Part shown: positions 50,649 through 61,609 of the stretch, piece by piece
How the letters are laid out: every line of letters starts with the position of its first letter
How positions within the stretch are numbered: the stretch's first letter is position 1
Source: Tillandsia leiboldiana
Lineage: Eukaryota; Streptophyta; Magnoliopsida; Poales; Bromeliaceae
Length of the DNA stretch: 64,000 nt
NCBI GenBank assembly: GCA_029204045.2
Contig: CM055072.1
Span: 7,504,854-7,568,853, forward strand
Reading direction: 5' to 3'
Translations under genes and position numbers: made by a program
The notes under the pieces: model-generated
The model's database searches: none
What the model was told of the DNA's origin: nothing
What the model saw: only the letters and a program-made list of their open reading frames with translations

Positions 50649-51276
50649 TTCTTCAGCTGCATTATAAAAATCACGTGTAGCAATTCATTAATTATTCTAA
50701 AACACTTAAATTACAAGAGAATAATGCTTAATATTTTCAATTCAACATGTCATTATATTTGTTGGAACACAAAAATAGATATTAAAAAAAACTAAATTCT
50801 TCTTTGAGAATAAAAAGGGATCTTTCATTAGCTAATTAAAAAAATTGAGAACGATTTTTTTATAAAGAGAACTACCATTATCCTAGTGTAGAAAACAGAA
50901 TGTACCTGTAGTGAATACCATTATCCTAGTGCACAAATAAGTGTACCGGTACACAAAAAAGTGTACTGGTACATATGTGTTCCAAAGGTTGGTACCGGTA
51001 CACAATTACACAATGTACCGGTACACTTATTTCTGTACAATGGAAATGGTCTAATTGGGTGGCAACTTCATTTGTACAAAACCCATCCATAGCTGTAAAT
51101 GGAACATCTATAACTGTGCTTAACCCATCTATAACTGTGCTTAACCCATCTATATGAATTTGTACACTTATTTCAGGATTAACAAGATTAACATAAATTG
51201 AAGCAAAAACAAAAAAAGAGAAAAAAAAAAAAAAAAGAAAACCCTACCGATCGGCGCGGTGAGGCGAGGTAACTAA
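50649..51276. other. Upstream region of the Ulp1 gene with palindrome cluster
   Basis: It contains GTACCGGTAC at 50943-50952, 50992-51001 and 51015-51024, a near copy at 50963-50972, a duplicated phrase ACCATTATCCTAGTG (50875 and 50919), and a repeated ATCTATAACTGTGCTTAACCC unit near 51107-51150. A poly-A tract lies at 51222-51239. No other gene is seen. Confidence 0.6.
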
Positions 51277-51570
51277 ACCCTAAACCCTACACAATGGAGG
51301 TGACGGAGGCGACAGAGCTCTTCGTTGAGCGGTCCTCGGGTGCTTCGCAAGGCGATTCCAAGGCAACCCTAAACGACGGAGACGATGGAGCCCTGGTTTT
51401 ACCGGCCCTCGCCTGCTGGTCGACAGTCGAAGCGAGCGAGCGAGAGAAAGAGAAAGAGCCCTAGAGAGAGAGCGGGAGCGCGAGAGAGAGAGAGGGAATG
51501 GAGAGAGAGCGAGCGCGAGAGAGAGAAAGAGAGAAAAGGTTAGGCGGGGTGAGAATAGAGTATATGGAAA
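51277..51570 (+). other. Telo-box leader-like stretch with a 56-codon frame and GA-rich tail
   Basis: CTAAACCCTAAACCCTA at 51273-51289 is a double telo-box, a motif common in plant promoters and leaders of translation genes. An ATG at 51294 opens a 56-codon frame (MEVTEATELFVERSSGAS start) ending at 51464, followed by GAGAGA-rich sequence to 51540. I recognise no protein family; it may be the remains of a captured gene's 5' end. Confidence 0.3.
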
Positions 51571-51861
51571 TCCCACTTAATTGTAACTAAATCCCAGCCG
51601 CACATGGTCGGGGTGTATGATGTACACCCCGAACCATGATGTACCGGTAGCACTACTCAATGCAATTTCCTAACAATTTCAAGCATAATTTAAAATTACT
51701 TTTAAAATTTGATTTCCACATAATCAATTTCATCATTTTAAAACTTTCATAAAAACATTCAAACCATTCCTAAACAAATCACATAGGCATCGTTTGGTTA
51801 GGGGTATAAGGGGGGATAACCCCTTATCCCCCCCTTTATACCCAAACATGATTTAAAGGGA

Positions 51862-51962
51862 TGGGAACAGCTAAACCCACCCCTTATCGGGTTATCCAAA
51901 CACGATTTAAAGGGATGGGAACAGTTTGGATAACCCACTAAGGGGTGGGTTTAGCTGTTCCC
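51862..51962. repeat. Inverted repeat with ~40-bp arms
   Basis: The arms at 51862-51901 and 51924-51962 are near-perfect complements (TGGGAACAGCTAAACCCACC and its complement GGTGGGTTTAGCTGTTCCC are within them), with a 22-base centre. The phrase ATTTAAAGGGATGGGAACAG also occurs twice in direct order (51851, 51905). Confidence 0.85.
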
Positions 51963-52033
51963 AACCCCGGGCAGAATAAGTCTTGAACCCAAATTAGCAC
52001 GGTTTCCGAGGAAGCATCGTTCCCCTCGTTCCC

Positions 52034-52064
<31 letters not shown>

Positions 52065-52068
<4 letters not shown>

Positions 52069-52406
52069 GAGGGAAAGGGATGGGGCGATCGCGGCGCAAG
52101 TACAAGAAATCGCGTCCGAAGGTGCGGGTGGGCCTGCCGAAGAAGAAGCCCGGCGTCTTCAAGCCCGCCGTCGCCATCCCCCCCTCACTCGCCTCCGCCG
52201 GAGGAGGAGACGACGCGGCGGCGGGAGTGGAGTGGGATGCGAAGGGCAGCGTCATCAACAACTACCGCTCCTTCGGCGTCGTCGCCAACCCCAACCTCCT
52301 CGGCGTCCGCGCCCGCACCGCCCACAACATCCAGAGTTCCCCTCTCCAGGTCCCCCAGCGCCGCGCCGACGGTCCCTCCGCCCCCGCCTCCGATTTTAAT
52401 ATTTAA
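52065..52406 (+). pseudogene. NOP16: NOP16 (ribosome biogenesis) first-exon fragment
   Basis: The frame opens at 52065, but the conserved start is the ATG at 52080 (MGRSRRKYKKSRPKVRVGLP). It continues with KKKPGVFKPA, WDAKGSVINNYRSFGVVANP and NLLGVRARTAHNI, a clear match to plant Nop16, a nucleolar protein needed for large-subunit (60S) maturation. The likeness ends near residue 105 at ASDF (about 52396), where the DNA turns to AT-only repeats with no GT donor at the break. The C-terminal third of Nop16 is absent, so this is a captured or truncated copy. GC content and third-position GC are very high. A (GA)n run at 52036-52064 leads into the frame. Confidence 0.8.
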
Positions 52407-52730
52407 TTTATTGTAATTAAATTATTATTGTAATTAAATTTAATTGTAATTAAATTTAATTTATTGTAATTAAATTAAATTACAATAAATTTAATTGTAA
52501 ATATTATTTGAATTTTTTAATATTTATCTAAATTAAATATAAGGTTGATTAATACCATAAATTTATTTAATTTTAAATTATATCATAATTTAAAATTATA
52601 ATTTTAAATTATATCATAATTTATTTAATATATGATATAAATTATTTATCATAATTATGATTATAATTATATCATAATTTAATATCATAATTTTAAATTA
52701 TATCATAATTTATATCATAATTTTAAAGGG
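52407..52730. repeat. AT-only low-complexity tract
   Basis: It is built from TAATTAAATT and AATTATATCATAATTTA words repeated with variation. No gene is visible. Confidence 0.85.
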
Positions 52731-52984
52731 CAAAATAGTAAATAAAAATATTTATCCCCTCAATTCTTCTTATTCCTCTATACCCAACCAAACATAATTT
52801 TCTCTTATTCATCTTATTCTTCTTATTCCTATATAATTTACCAAACACAATTTTCTTTAAACCCGGTATAACTCTTAAACCCAACCAAGCAGAAATTTAT
52901 ACTAGTTCCTGCTAATACCATAACTTATATCTATCCTCGGTATAACTAAATTTTTCTTATCCCCGAACCAAACGCAGCAAGGGG

Positions 52985-54120
52985 TACATCAAGGATACAT
53001 CATACACCCATAACAGGGGCGGCTGGAATTAATGCCTCATTTACACTGTTCTTATTCTGGCACCCCTCTCTCTCCCTCCTTTTACCCCCTCTCTATCTAA
53101 AACGCATTTAACAAGTCCCGCTTTTCCCTCTACGCTCAAAAGGAAAAAGATACCTGTACACCCCAGCAAGGAGTGTACATCCTACACCTTTATAACCAAT
53201 GGTCTGAATCAATCAGAATATTTGAATTAAAAAAATAGATGATAGACCACACTCTATGGGTACACCCTGTTAGGGGTGCACATTATACACCCCCAACAGG
53301 GGTGGCTGGGATTAATGCCTCATTTACACTGTTTTATTCTCACACCTCTCTCCCTCCCTCATTCTCTCATTCTCTCTCTCTCTCTCTCTAAAATGCATTT
53401 AACAAGTCTCGCTTTTCTCTCTACTCTCAAAAGCATAATATATTCACCTATGCTTTCTCTCTCCTTTTCCACCTCACCAACCGACCTCTCCCCCCCCCCC
53501 CCCCCCCCCCCCCCAACTCCATCTCTTTTCCCTTACTCATTTTCTCTATATGTTTTACAAAAAAAGAAAAAAAAAAAAGAAAAAAAATCATATTAGCACT
53601 CAAGGGGAAAAAAAGTTACAATAGTTAATTTTTTTTTTCTCGTAATAGACTTTGTCGTGAGCAAAATAAAATACCGCTTAAGAGAAATTAAGTTATAACT
53701 TAATTTAATTTATAGACAATGAAATAAAAAAAAAAATTACAATCTACGAAGATCTATTAAGGGTGTACATCATACACCTCTAACAGGGGCGGCTGGAATT
53801 AATGCATCATTTACACTGTTCTTATTCTCACACCCCTCTCCATCCCTCCTTTTCCCTCTCTCTCTCTCTCTCTCTAAAACGCATTTAACAAGTCCTGCTT
53901 TTCCCTCTACTCTCAAAAGAAAAAAGGTACCTGTACACCCAAGCAAAGGGGTGTACATCCTACACCTTTATAACCAATGGTCTGAATTAATCAGAATATT
54001 TGAATTAAAAAAATAGGTGATATATGTCACTCAATTTTTAGGCCACACTCTATGGGTACACCCTGTTAGGGGTGTACATCATGCACCCCCAACAGGGGCG
54101 GCTGGGATTAATGTGTAATA
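52985..54120. repeat. Tandem MITE-like repeats (about four units)
   Basis: Related blocks start near 52985, 53270, 53760 and 54065, each with GTACATCATACACC, CAACAGGGGCGGCTGG, ATTAATGC-TCATTTACACTG and CT-rich sequence, then CTTTATAACCAATGGTCTGAA and ACACCCTGTTAGGGGTG. Unit borders form palindromes of CCCTGTTAGGGGTG and CACCCCCAACAGGG. A lone related end lies at 51588-51640. There is no coding capacity. Confidence 0.7.
53491..53514. repeat. Poly-C run (~24 C)
   Basis: An uninterrupted C run inside the second repeat unit; its length is likely unreliable. Confidence 0.9.
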
Positions 54121-54193
54121 CCAAATAAAACTTTAGATCGTACCTTCTGCCATGATTTTCAATTTTTTATACTTGATTGTAGACGACGGTTCT

Positions 54194-57100
54194 TGTCACG
54201 CCCCGGGGTCGAAGCTGCGACCCGGGCTCGCCAACAGATCCGCCGCCCATACGATGAACCCCGTATAGACGAAGCGACTAACCTGCAAAAGAAAGATACT
54301 ATACTAAACAGATATCAGAGCTGAAAAGTATAAGCAGAAATAAAAAAAATTAATACAAGTCCAAATGATACAATCCAAGTCCTCACCAAAAAAATACAAA
54401 AGTCTTTCTCAGCAATAAAAGAAAAGTACAACTCTATACCTCACTACAAAAGTCTCTCAATAAGAAACTCTCAAAATAATAAGGGTACATCTACTCTCTG
54501 GACGACGACTGGTAGGGATCTAGCTCGCGACTCCCTTACCTCGATCTGAAGAAGCAATGGCTGGAGCAGCAGGAACAAGAGCAAAAGTCCCTGGGGAAAA
54601 AAACACCACGACGGGTGTGAGAACTACATCCCACAGTAGTTCTCAGTGGGTGCCGCCAACAAGCCCAACGGTCTGCCCACTAAGTCTACTAGAGGCATGC
54701 TGTAATAAATGAAATACTGAAGGAAAGAGCCGGAAAAGAATAACTCTACAGCTACTATGCCCCTATCTAGATGCTCAAAAAGTGGAACAGATGATAACAT
54801 GGTGCATCTACTATCCCTCAACTCAGATCACCCAATCTACCTGACTGCCTCCTCGGGTCCAGTCAAACCTGCGCCTACCTACTGCCGTTACATCCACGGA
54901 GGACCGGACTGACGTAGGGCGTCCGTGACTGCCAAAACTGGCCCAGCCAGAGGGACTGTGTCCGTAACTGCCAAAACTGGCCCAGTTAGAGGGACAGCGT
55001 CGACAAGTCACGATACCAAAGTGCAGACCCACCCCGGACGTGGCACTCGAGGGGAGCGACCCCAACGAGGACAAAGGTATACGCGCACTCTGTCGAGCTC
55101 AAGTGGCACTGCAGGCTATAGTCCAAAATCCACGCTCACTCTCAGAACGGAAAGACTCAGAATCCTCAAACATCTCGCACAACGGTCGGAGCACTCTCGA
55201 CGACTCAGCTGATCAGCTCTCACGAAACACGAGACATTAGCCTCTCCAACAGCTCACAGCACAAAACACACTGGCTGGAGATACTCCACAGCCAGGATCG
55301 ACCCACAACTCAGGGCTAACAAAACTGGTCGGACAACACTCAACGACCCGGGACCACCGTCAACTCCAACGGTTCCCAACACAGAATATCAACCCAACCT
55401 GCAGACTCACTGACAGGATAAACTTCACAACTGACACAATAAAGGGTCCGGAAACTCCGAAAGACTAGAACCTACAACCCAATCAAACAAGAACAGGCTC
55501 TAGGCATAGCCTCTCGTTGTTCTCGTCCCAAAGAAAATGACAGCCCTTAGAACCCAGACCACTCGAATCATCTCGAGTGGTTAAATTTATAGGAAAAAGG
55601 TGACATTTCTTATTGAAAGCCATTTGATCTGGAAGAAATCTATATTTAATGATTTTTAGTTCTTTTTAGGAAAACAATTGAAAACAAGTTTTATATCCAA
55701 ACCTCGAAGAGTTAATGCCTTCGTCCAATCAAACAAGAACAGACTCAGGCGACCCTACGATGCTTGGAAGAAAACATTGGTTGACTAAAATCATGTGTGT
55801 GTCCAAAAAGGTTCTGGGTTCAAGGTCCTGCTAACACTGGTATACAGCTGCCACTATCACAGCGGCGACAATAAAACAAGAAAACAAAACATCCCGGGGC
55901 CGCCGTCTACCCAAACGGCTCTCGCCACGGATGAACGATCAACTACATCTACCAGACTCCACTCTGCTCCCAAGCACGAGTGTAATATGCATCCCACACT
56001 ATAAAGAATCCCAACCACTCGGCCCACTACCCGGGCGAGTATAACACTATGTCCAGGAAAGAATAAGAAGTGTGGATGTCTAAAGTAGAATAAACCTAGC
56101 CCAAGTTGGAGTTTTCTACTGGTCTGGTTACACATACAGCATATGACGGGGGTGCTAGGTCAAGTTCCAAGATAACTATAATTTTACAGATGATAGAAAG
56201 CAAAGAGATCACAAGATCATCAAATAATACAAGGAATAGCAATTCCTACATTCTAGCATGCTACACAGGAATTCACTATCATGCATAGTCCTACTATAGC
56301 AGATTTAATGTACAGTCCATCAATCTTGGAGGCAAGGCCACCCATCTGAGAACGTTAACAGTCCAACGTCCAACAGCTGAAAATACCAGGAGCAACAACC
56401 TTCACTAATCCACAGCCCCGTCCAAAGACACTGAACAACTCCTCCTGGTACAAACACAAGGCTAACAGTTACACTTTTATTCCAAAATTTGCCCAAATAA
56501 ACCCAACAACAAATCAGCCCAAAAGATGCCAATTATTTACCTGCAGAAAGGGCTCTGAAAAAATCCTATAAAAATACTACTGCGATTGTCGCATCGCGAC
56601 CTTCGAAATGGGTACCTGCACGTCCAATTCCGAGCCCCGTAGGCCGAGTTACAAATTCCACAGCACAGGGTGCGCAAAACCTCACAATCACACAACTGTA
56701 ATACTCTGCACAGCAAAGGAGAAAAATATATACCTTCGGGCAAGCCTCAGAAAAATCTCGAAAAAATATGACGATAATCCTCGCGACGAGTAGATGCAAA
56801 AAGTGTATAGGCTCATCTCGATCCGACGCTCGAGCGTGGAGATAAAATTCCGGCAAGGGGTTGCTGTCCATAAACTCCACCAGCTGAGAATGGGGTTAAA
56901 AACATACCAGAAACCCCAATAAAAGCTCAAATCCGAGAGAAGTGGGCAATACAAAAATCGTAGATCTATCTCTCGGAAATCCAACTTCATGAAAATCGTC
57001 GAAAAATACTGTCGGAGTAGCTCTGTGGACCTCTCAGACCAAACTGCGACGATAACGGGCCTTCGATGAAAGATCATCGCTCTGTGCTACGATGCCGAAG

Positions 57101-57771
57101 TCGTCGACGCTGCGGCTTCCAAAAATTCCGGGCCATCGTCAAAAGATGCGCGACAGGAAGATCTCCAACTTTGCTGAAGGGTCCAAGGGCAGGGGAGCTC
57201 GGGAAAAGCCTCTCACAAGGGGGTGGAAGAGGGTATAAATAGGCTCAACCCAGAAAAATCCCGAATTTGGACTTTTGGGCCCAATTCCGGGCGCCCGAAA
57301 CTATCGGGCCGCTACAGTGTTGGGCCCAGCCCAACACTGTGCGCGCCCGAAAGCTCCAGAGCCCGCCACGCGTCCCGCCGACACTGCCCGCGCCCGGCGC
57401 ACGCGCGCCCGCCAACCACGCAGCGCCGCGTGTCCCGACACGCGGGCGTGGGGTGGCTGCGCCCGGCCAATCGCGGGGCGCCACGTGGCGCCCCCACGTC
57501 GCCCCCGACCGCCTTCTCTGTATGGCCACCTGCCCCTGCCGCTGCGTGGACCGCGTGTACAAGGACCCGCCAACCACGAGCTGCCACGAGTCCACCCCTC
57601 GGTCCACCGTACACCCGCGCCATTTCCGTGGACCGCGCCTGCTGCGCCGGCCAACAGGAAGCCGCCACGTGGCCAGCGCCCGGGTGCACGCCTCCGCGGT
57701 GGACCGAGCGGCTGCGCCTCCGCCCGCCGCCGCGCTCCGCCGCCAGCCGCCGCCTCTCCGGCCGCCGGAAC
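54194..57771 (-). mobile_element. B3: B-family LTR (minus), split by C2
   Basis: Starts TGTCACGCCCCGGGGTCGAA like B1 and matches 1667-3600 in order, with TAGTTCTCAGTGGGT, AATCAAACAAGAACAGGCTC and GCATATGACGGGGGTGCTAG blocks. The left flank GTTCT (54189-54193) is a candidate duplication whose partner lies outside. On the minus strand TATTTATA at 57234-57241 is a likely TATA box, with GC-rich, G-box-bearing sequence to its right. It is cut at 57771 by C2. Frames at 57223-58008 and 57245-57784 are composition artefacts. Confidence 0.8.
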
Positions 57772-60700
57772 TGTAATAACTCAAAATATTTTATTTTAAT
57801 AAATAGTCTAAAAGTGAATTTTGACCTGGTTTTTGAATTCAGAAGACCTATGTTGATTTATTTAGTCAATTGCCAGTGTGCGAGTTGCACGTTTTACGAG
57901 ACAAAAAGGCTACTTTCCAACCCGGACATGATCTTGGAAATCCGAGTTGACCGTTGCGATCGTCTCGTCGAACTGAGCGAGATTCATATTCAGCACTTTT
58001 CGATCTGACGGTCGGATCTTCCAGAAACCGATGAAGAAGCAAGTAAATAAACGCAATCATTGTAACACAGTGCCTGTGCACAGTGTCGCTTAAGTGGCCA
58101 CTGTGGATGAACAGTAAACCTCAATTTCGGGACTACGGCGGTTGCAACGCTGACTAATTCACTGTTCGGAATCCGAATATAGTGATCCAGGTAGTCATCT
58201 CGAACGGCTTCGATGTTCTGAACGCAATGGCGCAGTCGAAAATTCTGTTTGACGACTCTGGGATCTCGAAAAGCGCGAAAACTGTATTTTGACACAGTTA
58301 TTATGGACCGAGATTTTATCCGGGCAGTTTCGCGAAAATCAGAGATCGCTACCTGATAGGTCTCGTCGAGCCGGACGTCATGGCGCAGTCCATTTTCCGT
58401 TTCGGCGACCGGTTTGCCTCGAAAAGCGTGAAATACGGGAAAAATGTGAATTTTGCGTATGAATCCCTATAAAACCTGCCTCGTAAAGCGTGCCACGGCA
58501 TGAGGAGGGACCTGAGTGTGAGACTAAACTACTGGGAAGGACTCAGCTGTGAATACCAAGTATAGAAGGACTACATTGCAATTGTATCAAACCCTATATA
58601 TATATATATTGCATGCGGGCTAGGGTTTTCCAAGAAACCCTAAAGCCCTCAGCCCCAGCCGCACCCTGCAACCACCTCCTCGCTGCCTTGCTTCCTGGAG
58701 CCCTCCCCGCACCGGCCGCCGCCTCCCCTTGCCGGAAAAAGGGAGACCAAGAAGCTCTTGTTCTCGGTTCTTGGAGAGGAAGGCAACCAACAAGGTCTTT
58801 GGCGATCAAAACCACGTCCAGTGGAGTCCTCCCGGAAGCCGCAGCCGACCTGTGTTGGACCTGCCCCCGACCGCCGCCGTGCGCCGCCGCGGGACCTCTC
58901 CTCCTTTTTCCTAGTCTCCGGCGAAGGCAAGTATGGAAGTTTTGTTCTTGTTTCGTTTCGGGGACCCTAGCACTGTGTTATTGACATCCCAAGGATCACC
59001 CTGGTGCAGCCCCGCGGTCCCCGGTGCCCTGGTTGACCGGCCGGAGAGCTAGCTGCCGGAATTATCGTTTTCCGTCCGACCTCGCGCGCCGGCGTGATCC
59101 GGCCATCAAGCGCTCGATCAGAACCGTTGGATCGGCTCCTCTCGGTGACTGCAACATCCCCACGAAGCAGGAAGCGGATCGATTGAGGATCGAGCCCAAA
59201 CGAAGTTGCCCTAGGAACCGGGTTGTTGGCACCTTCGCCGATCGTCGCCGCCCGGCGCCGCCGCTGCCTTCCGGCGTCGGCCACCACTGCACCAAGACTC
59301 CTGTAACCGATAGGGGTCTTCTGGTCCATGTCCCACCGGCCCGGAGCTACCTCGCCGGAATCTGCCATTAGAGGCCTTAGAGCTTCACCGGAGCTCCGCC
59401 GCCGCGCGCCGCCGGCGACTCCAGACCTCCGGAAACGGTGCAGGTAGGCCCCTCTCATCATTTCGTGACCAATGGTGGTGTTGCATGGGAATCCTAACGT
59501 CGGGTTCTTGATTCCCGCAGTTGCACCCGAAACCATCTTCTCGGGCTCATCTCCGGCCGCCGTCGCCTCCGGCCGCCGGGGCTCGACCCCACATGGACTA
59601 AACTTCTTCTGGGAACCTCCTCTAACCTATGCTCACCCTTGAAACAGGTCGGAACCTGGTTGCACCAAGATCACCCAAAACCGAGCTTGAGCCATTCTTG
59701 GGTGTTGCTCCGGCCACTGTTCCGGCCGACCTCCGGCCCCCCCTCAGGTGAGCCCCACTGTCCACAGTACGTGCTTAACATGATGCTCCATCTAACTTTA
59801 GATTTGATCAAGTCTAGGTTGTGTACTAGCATAGTTGCGAATTGGACACAAAAAGGTTTATGGGCCAACTTTATTCTCGGGAACCGTGGCAGTCCAATTC
59901 TGTGAGCACGGCGTTCGTCTCGTCATAACAAACGCGCTGAAAGTTACGGCGCAGCTTTTGGACTCCCGGATTTTGAGAACGAGTCGAAACATCGGATTAA
60001 TGCAAGAACTCTAGGCAAATTAAATTACATTTTGGACTAAAATGCGATTCGGACTTGCTGGCTGTCCTTAGACAGCGTTTACACGCCTACTAGGCATCTT
60101 GTTAGAGTTCAGTAGGTCCTCATTGATCGAGAGTTAGATTCTGTGCGGTAAATCGGCAATATTGCCCCGTATAAACACTCCGTTACTGTCGTGTCGTCGG
60201 GACGGGTATATGTGAGTCTAGTTCTGACTACAGTCTCTGTTCAGGGCCCCGCAGTTCAGCACCAGCCTCCCGGTAGTCTAGCGGGAGTTCGGGATCGGCC
60301 GTCATTCAGGTGGGTTGTTTTTACTTTATTCCTAGCCTCTAAATTCTATCTTATTGGACGGGGTCTATTCTAAGTGTACTGGGGTTACATAATGACGGGT
60401 GATAGCTTATGCATGTTAGTGGGTTCGCTATAATGACTAGCGTCGATTGCCGACGGTGTTCTTCTTTTTCATCCCATATATGTCAGCGGGCCACCTTCGA
60501 GTGCGCGCAGTATTACCTTGTTTTCGATTATGCACTTTACCTCATTTACCTCATTACTCTTACTATTCTTATTGTGATACTGACATGATGGTGGTTACGG
60601 TTACTTGGCTCGAGGTTGCCACACGCGCACCCGCGGTTTGGCCACCGCAGAGGGTGCGCTTTTCCGGAAAAGAGGTCGTAGAACCCGTGTATACCCACGA

Positions 60701-61590
60701 GGTGACGTAGTGGGGGCCCCTTATTAGCTGTGGGGTTGAGGCGCCTAGGTGCGAGCGGAGCGACCCGCCGGTTTAGTTGTCCGGCGCGGTCGCGGTGTTG
60801 CAGGTACGGTATGGGGCCGTCGGTAGTGGACCGACGCGGCCGGGTATTACAGGATGCAGGTGTACAGGTTGCCTTTCCTCCTTGGGAGGATGGTTGCTCC
60901 AGTTGTCTTCACGGTTTGTTTTACTATATTCTCCTGCTTACTGTTACTGCGTCACTGACATCCCACTTCGTGACAGGGTCCAGACGGGGAGGGAGGTAGG
61001 CGGCGGTGAGGACGGGACAGGAGCAGCTGGGTCGCTGGGGACCCTGGACTGTATCTATTCTTTTATTCTCGCTTTTCATTACTCTGTAGTCATGTGAGTG
61101 GTTCGCGATACCCTCGTGGGGTCGGCATGGATGTCGGTACGGGCTACATTTAGTGCCCCTAGTGGAATATCTTTCCCTTTTATTTCTATCGGCCATTTGA
61201 AAATCAAGAAGGCAGAAGCCAAGGAAAAGATTGCGAAAACCGTTTTTAAAAATCTAAGTGTCGTGTGGGCACTGGTTTCAAAACCCTGTGGATTTATCCT
61301 TTCCAAATTGATCGGCCATACGTTCTTCTTTTATTAGTTTAGAATACTGGTTGCTTGTGAACAACTGTGGTGATTGATTGGTTGTGTATGTTGGAACATG
61401 TACTGAACGCTACGCCGTGCACGTACAGGGGAGACTCTGTCCGGTTGCAGAGTGACCCTGTACGTGTGGCGGGTCTGGGCACGCGCCGGGGAAGAGGGGT
61501 TCTCTTTTAAACAAAAAAAAAAAAATTTACGCGTCAAATATTCGGCTTTTATGAATCGTTTCCGCTAAAACAAACCCCCGGGGCGTGACA
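57772..61590 (+). repeat. 5' LTR of C2 (3819 bp)
   Basis: TGTAATAACTC...CCCCGGGGCGTGACA. A TATA-rich stretch (58587-58609) is followed by TAGGGTTTTCC, the same as in C1. A poly-A run lies at 61516-61527. Confidence 0.9.
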
Positions 61591-61597
61591 GATTAAA

Positions 61598-61609
61598 TGG
61601 TATCAGAGA
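61598..61609 (+). other. Primer-binding site of C2
   Basis: TGGTATCAGAGA, 11 of 12 bases of the Met-tRNA primer site, seven bases after the LTR. Confidence 0.88.

Larger units (their letters stand above)
51787..52978. mobile_element. TIR DNA element carrying NOP16 exon 1
   Basis: The left end GCATCGTTTGGTTAGGGG-TATAAG (51787-51810) and the complement of the right end (52956-52978, CTTATCCCCGAACCAAACG) match as ~23-bp inverted repeats; CGTTTGGTT ends are typical of Harbinger/hAT-like MITEs. Inside are a 40-bp-arm inverted repeat, the first exon of NOP16, and an AT-rich right half. No transposase is visible, and no clear target duplication was found, so the superfamily is open. Confidence 0.55.

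Noticed and set aside
51273..51289. Interstitial telomere
   Set aside because: Only about two and a half CCCTAAA units; fits a telo-box rather than a telomere remnant.
52065..52406. Functional NOP16 gene
   Set aside because: The C-terminal third is missing, no splice donor is seen at the break, and AT-only DNA follows.
57223..58008. 261-residue plus frame across the B3/C2 border
   Set aside because: It spans an insertion junction at 57772 and joins two unrelated repeats; GC-rich artefact.
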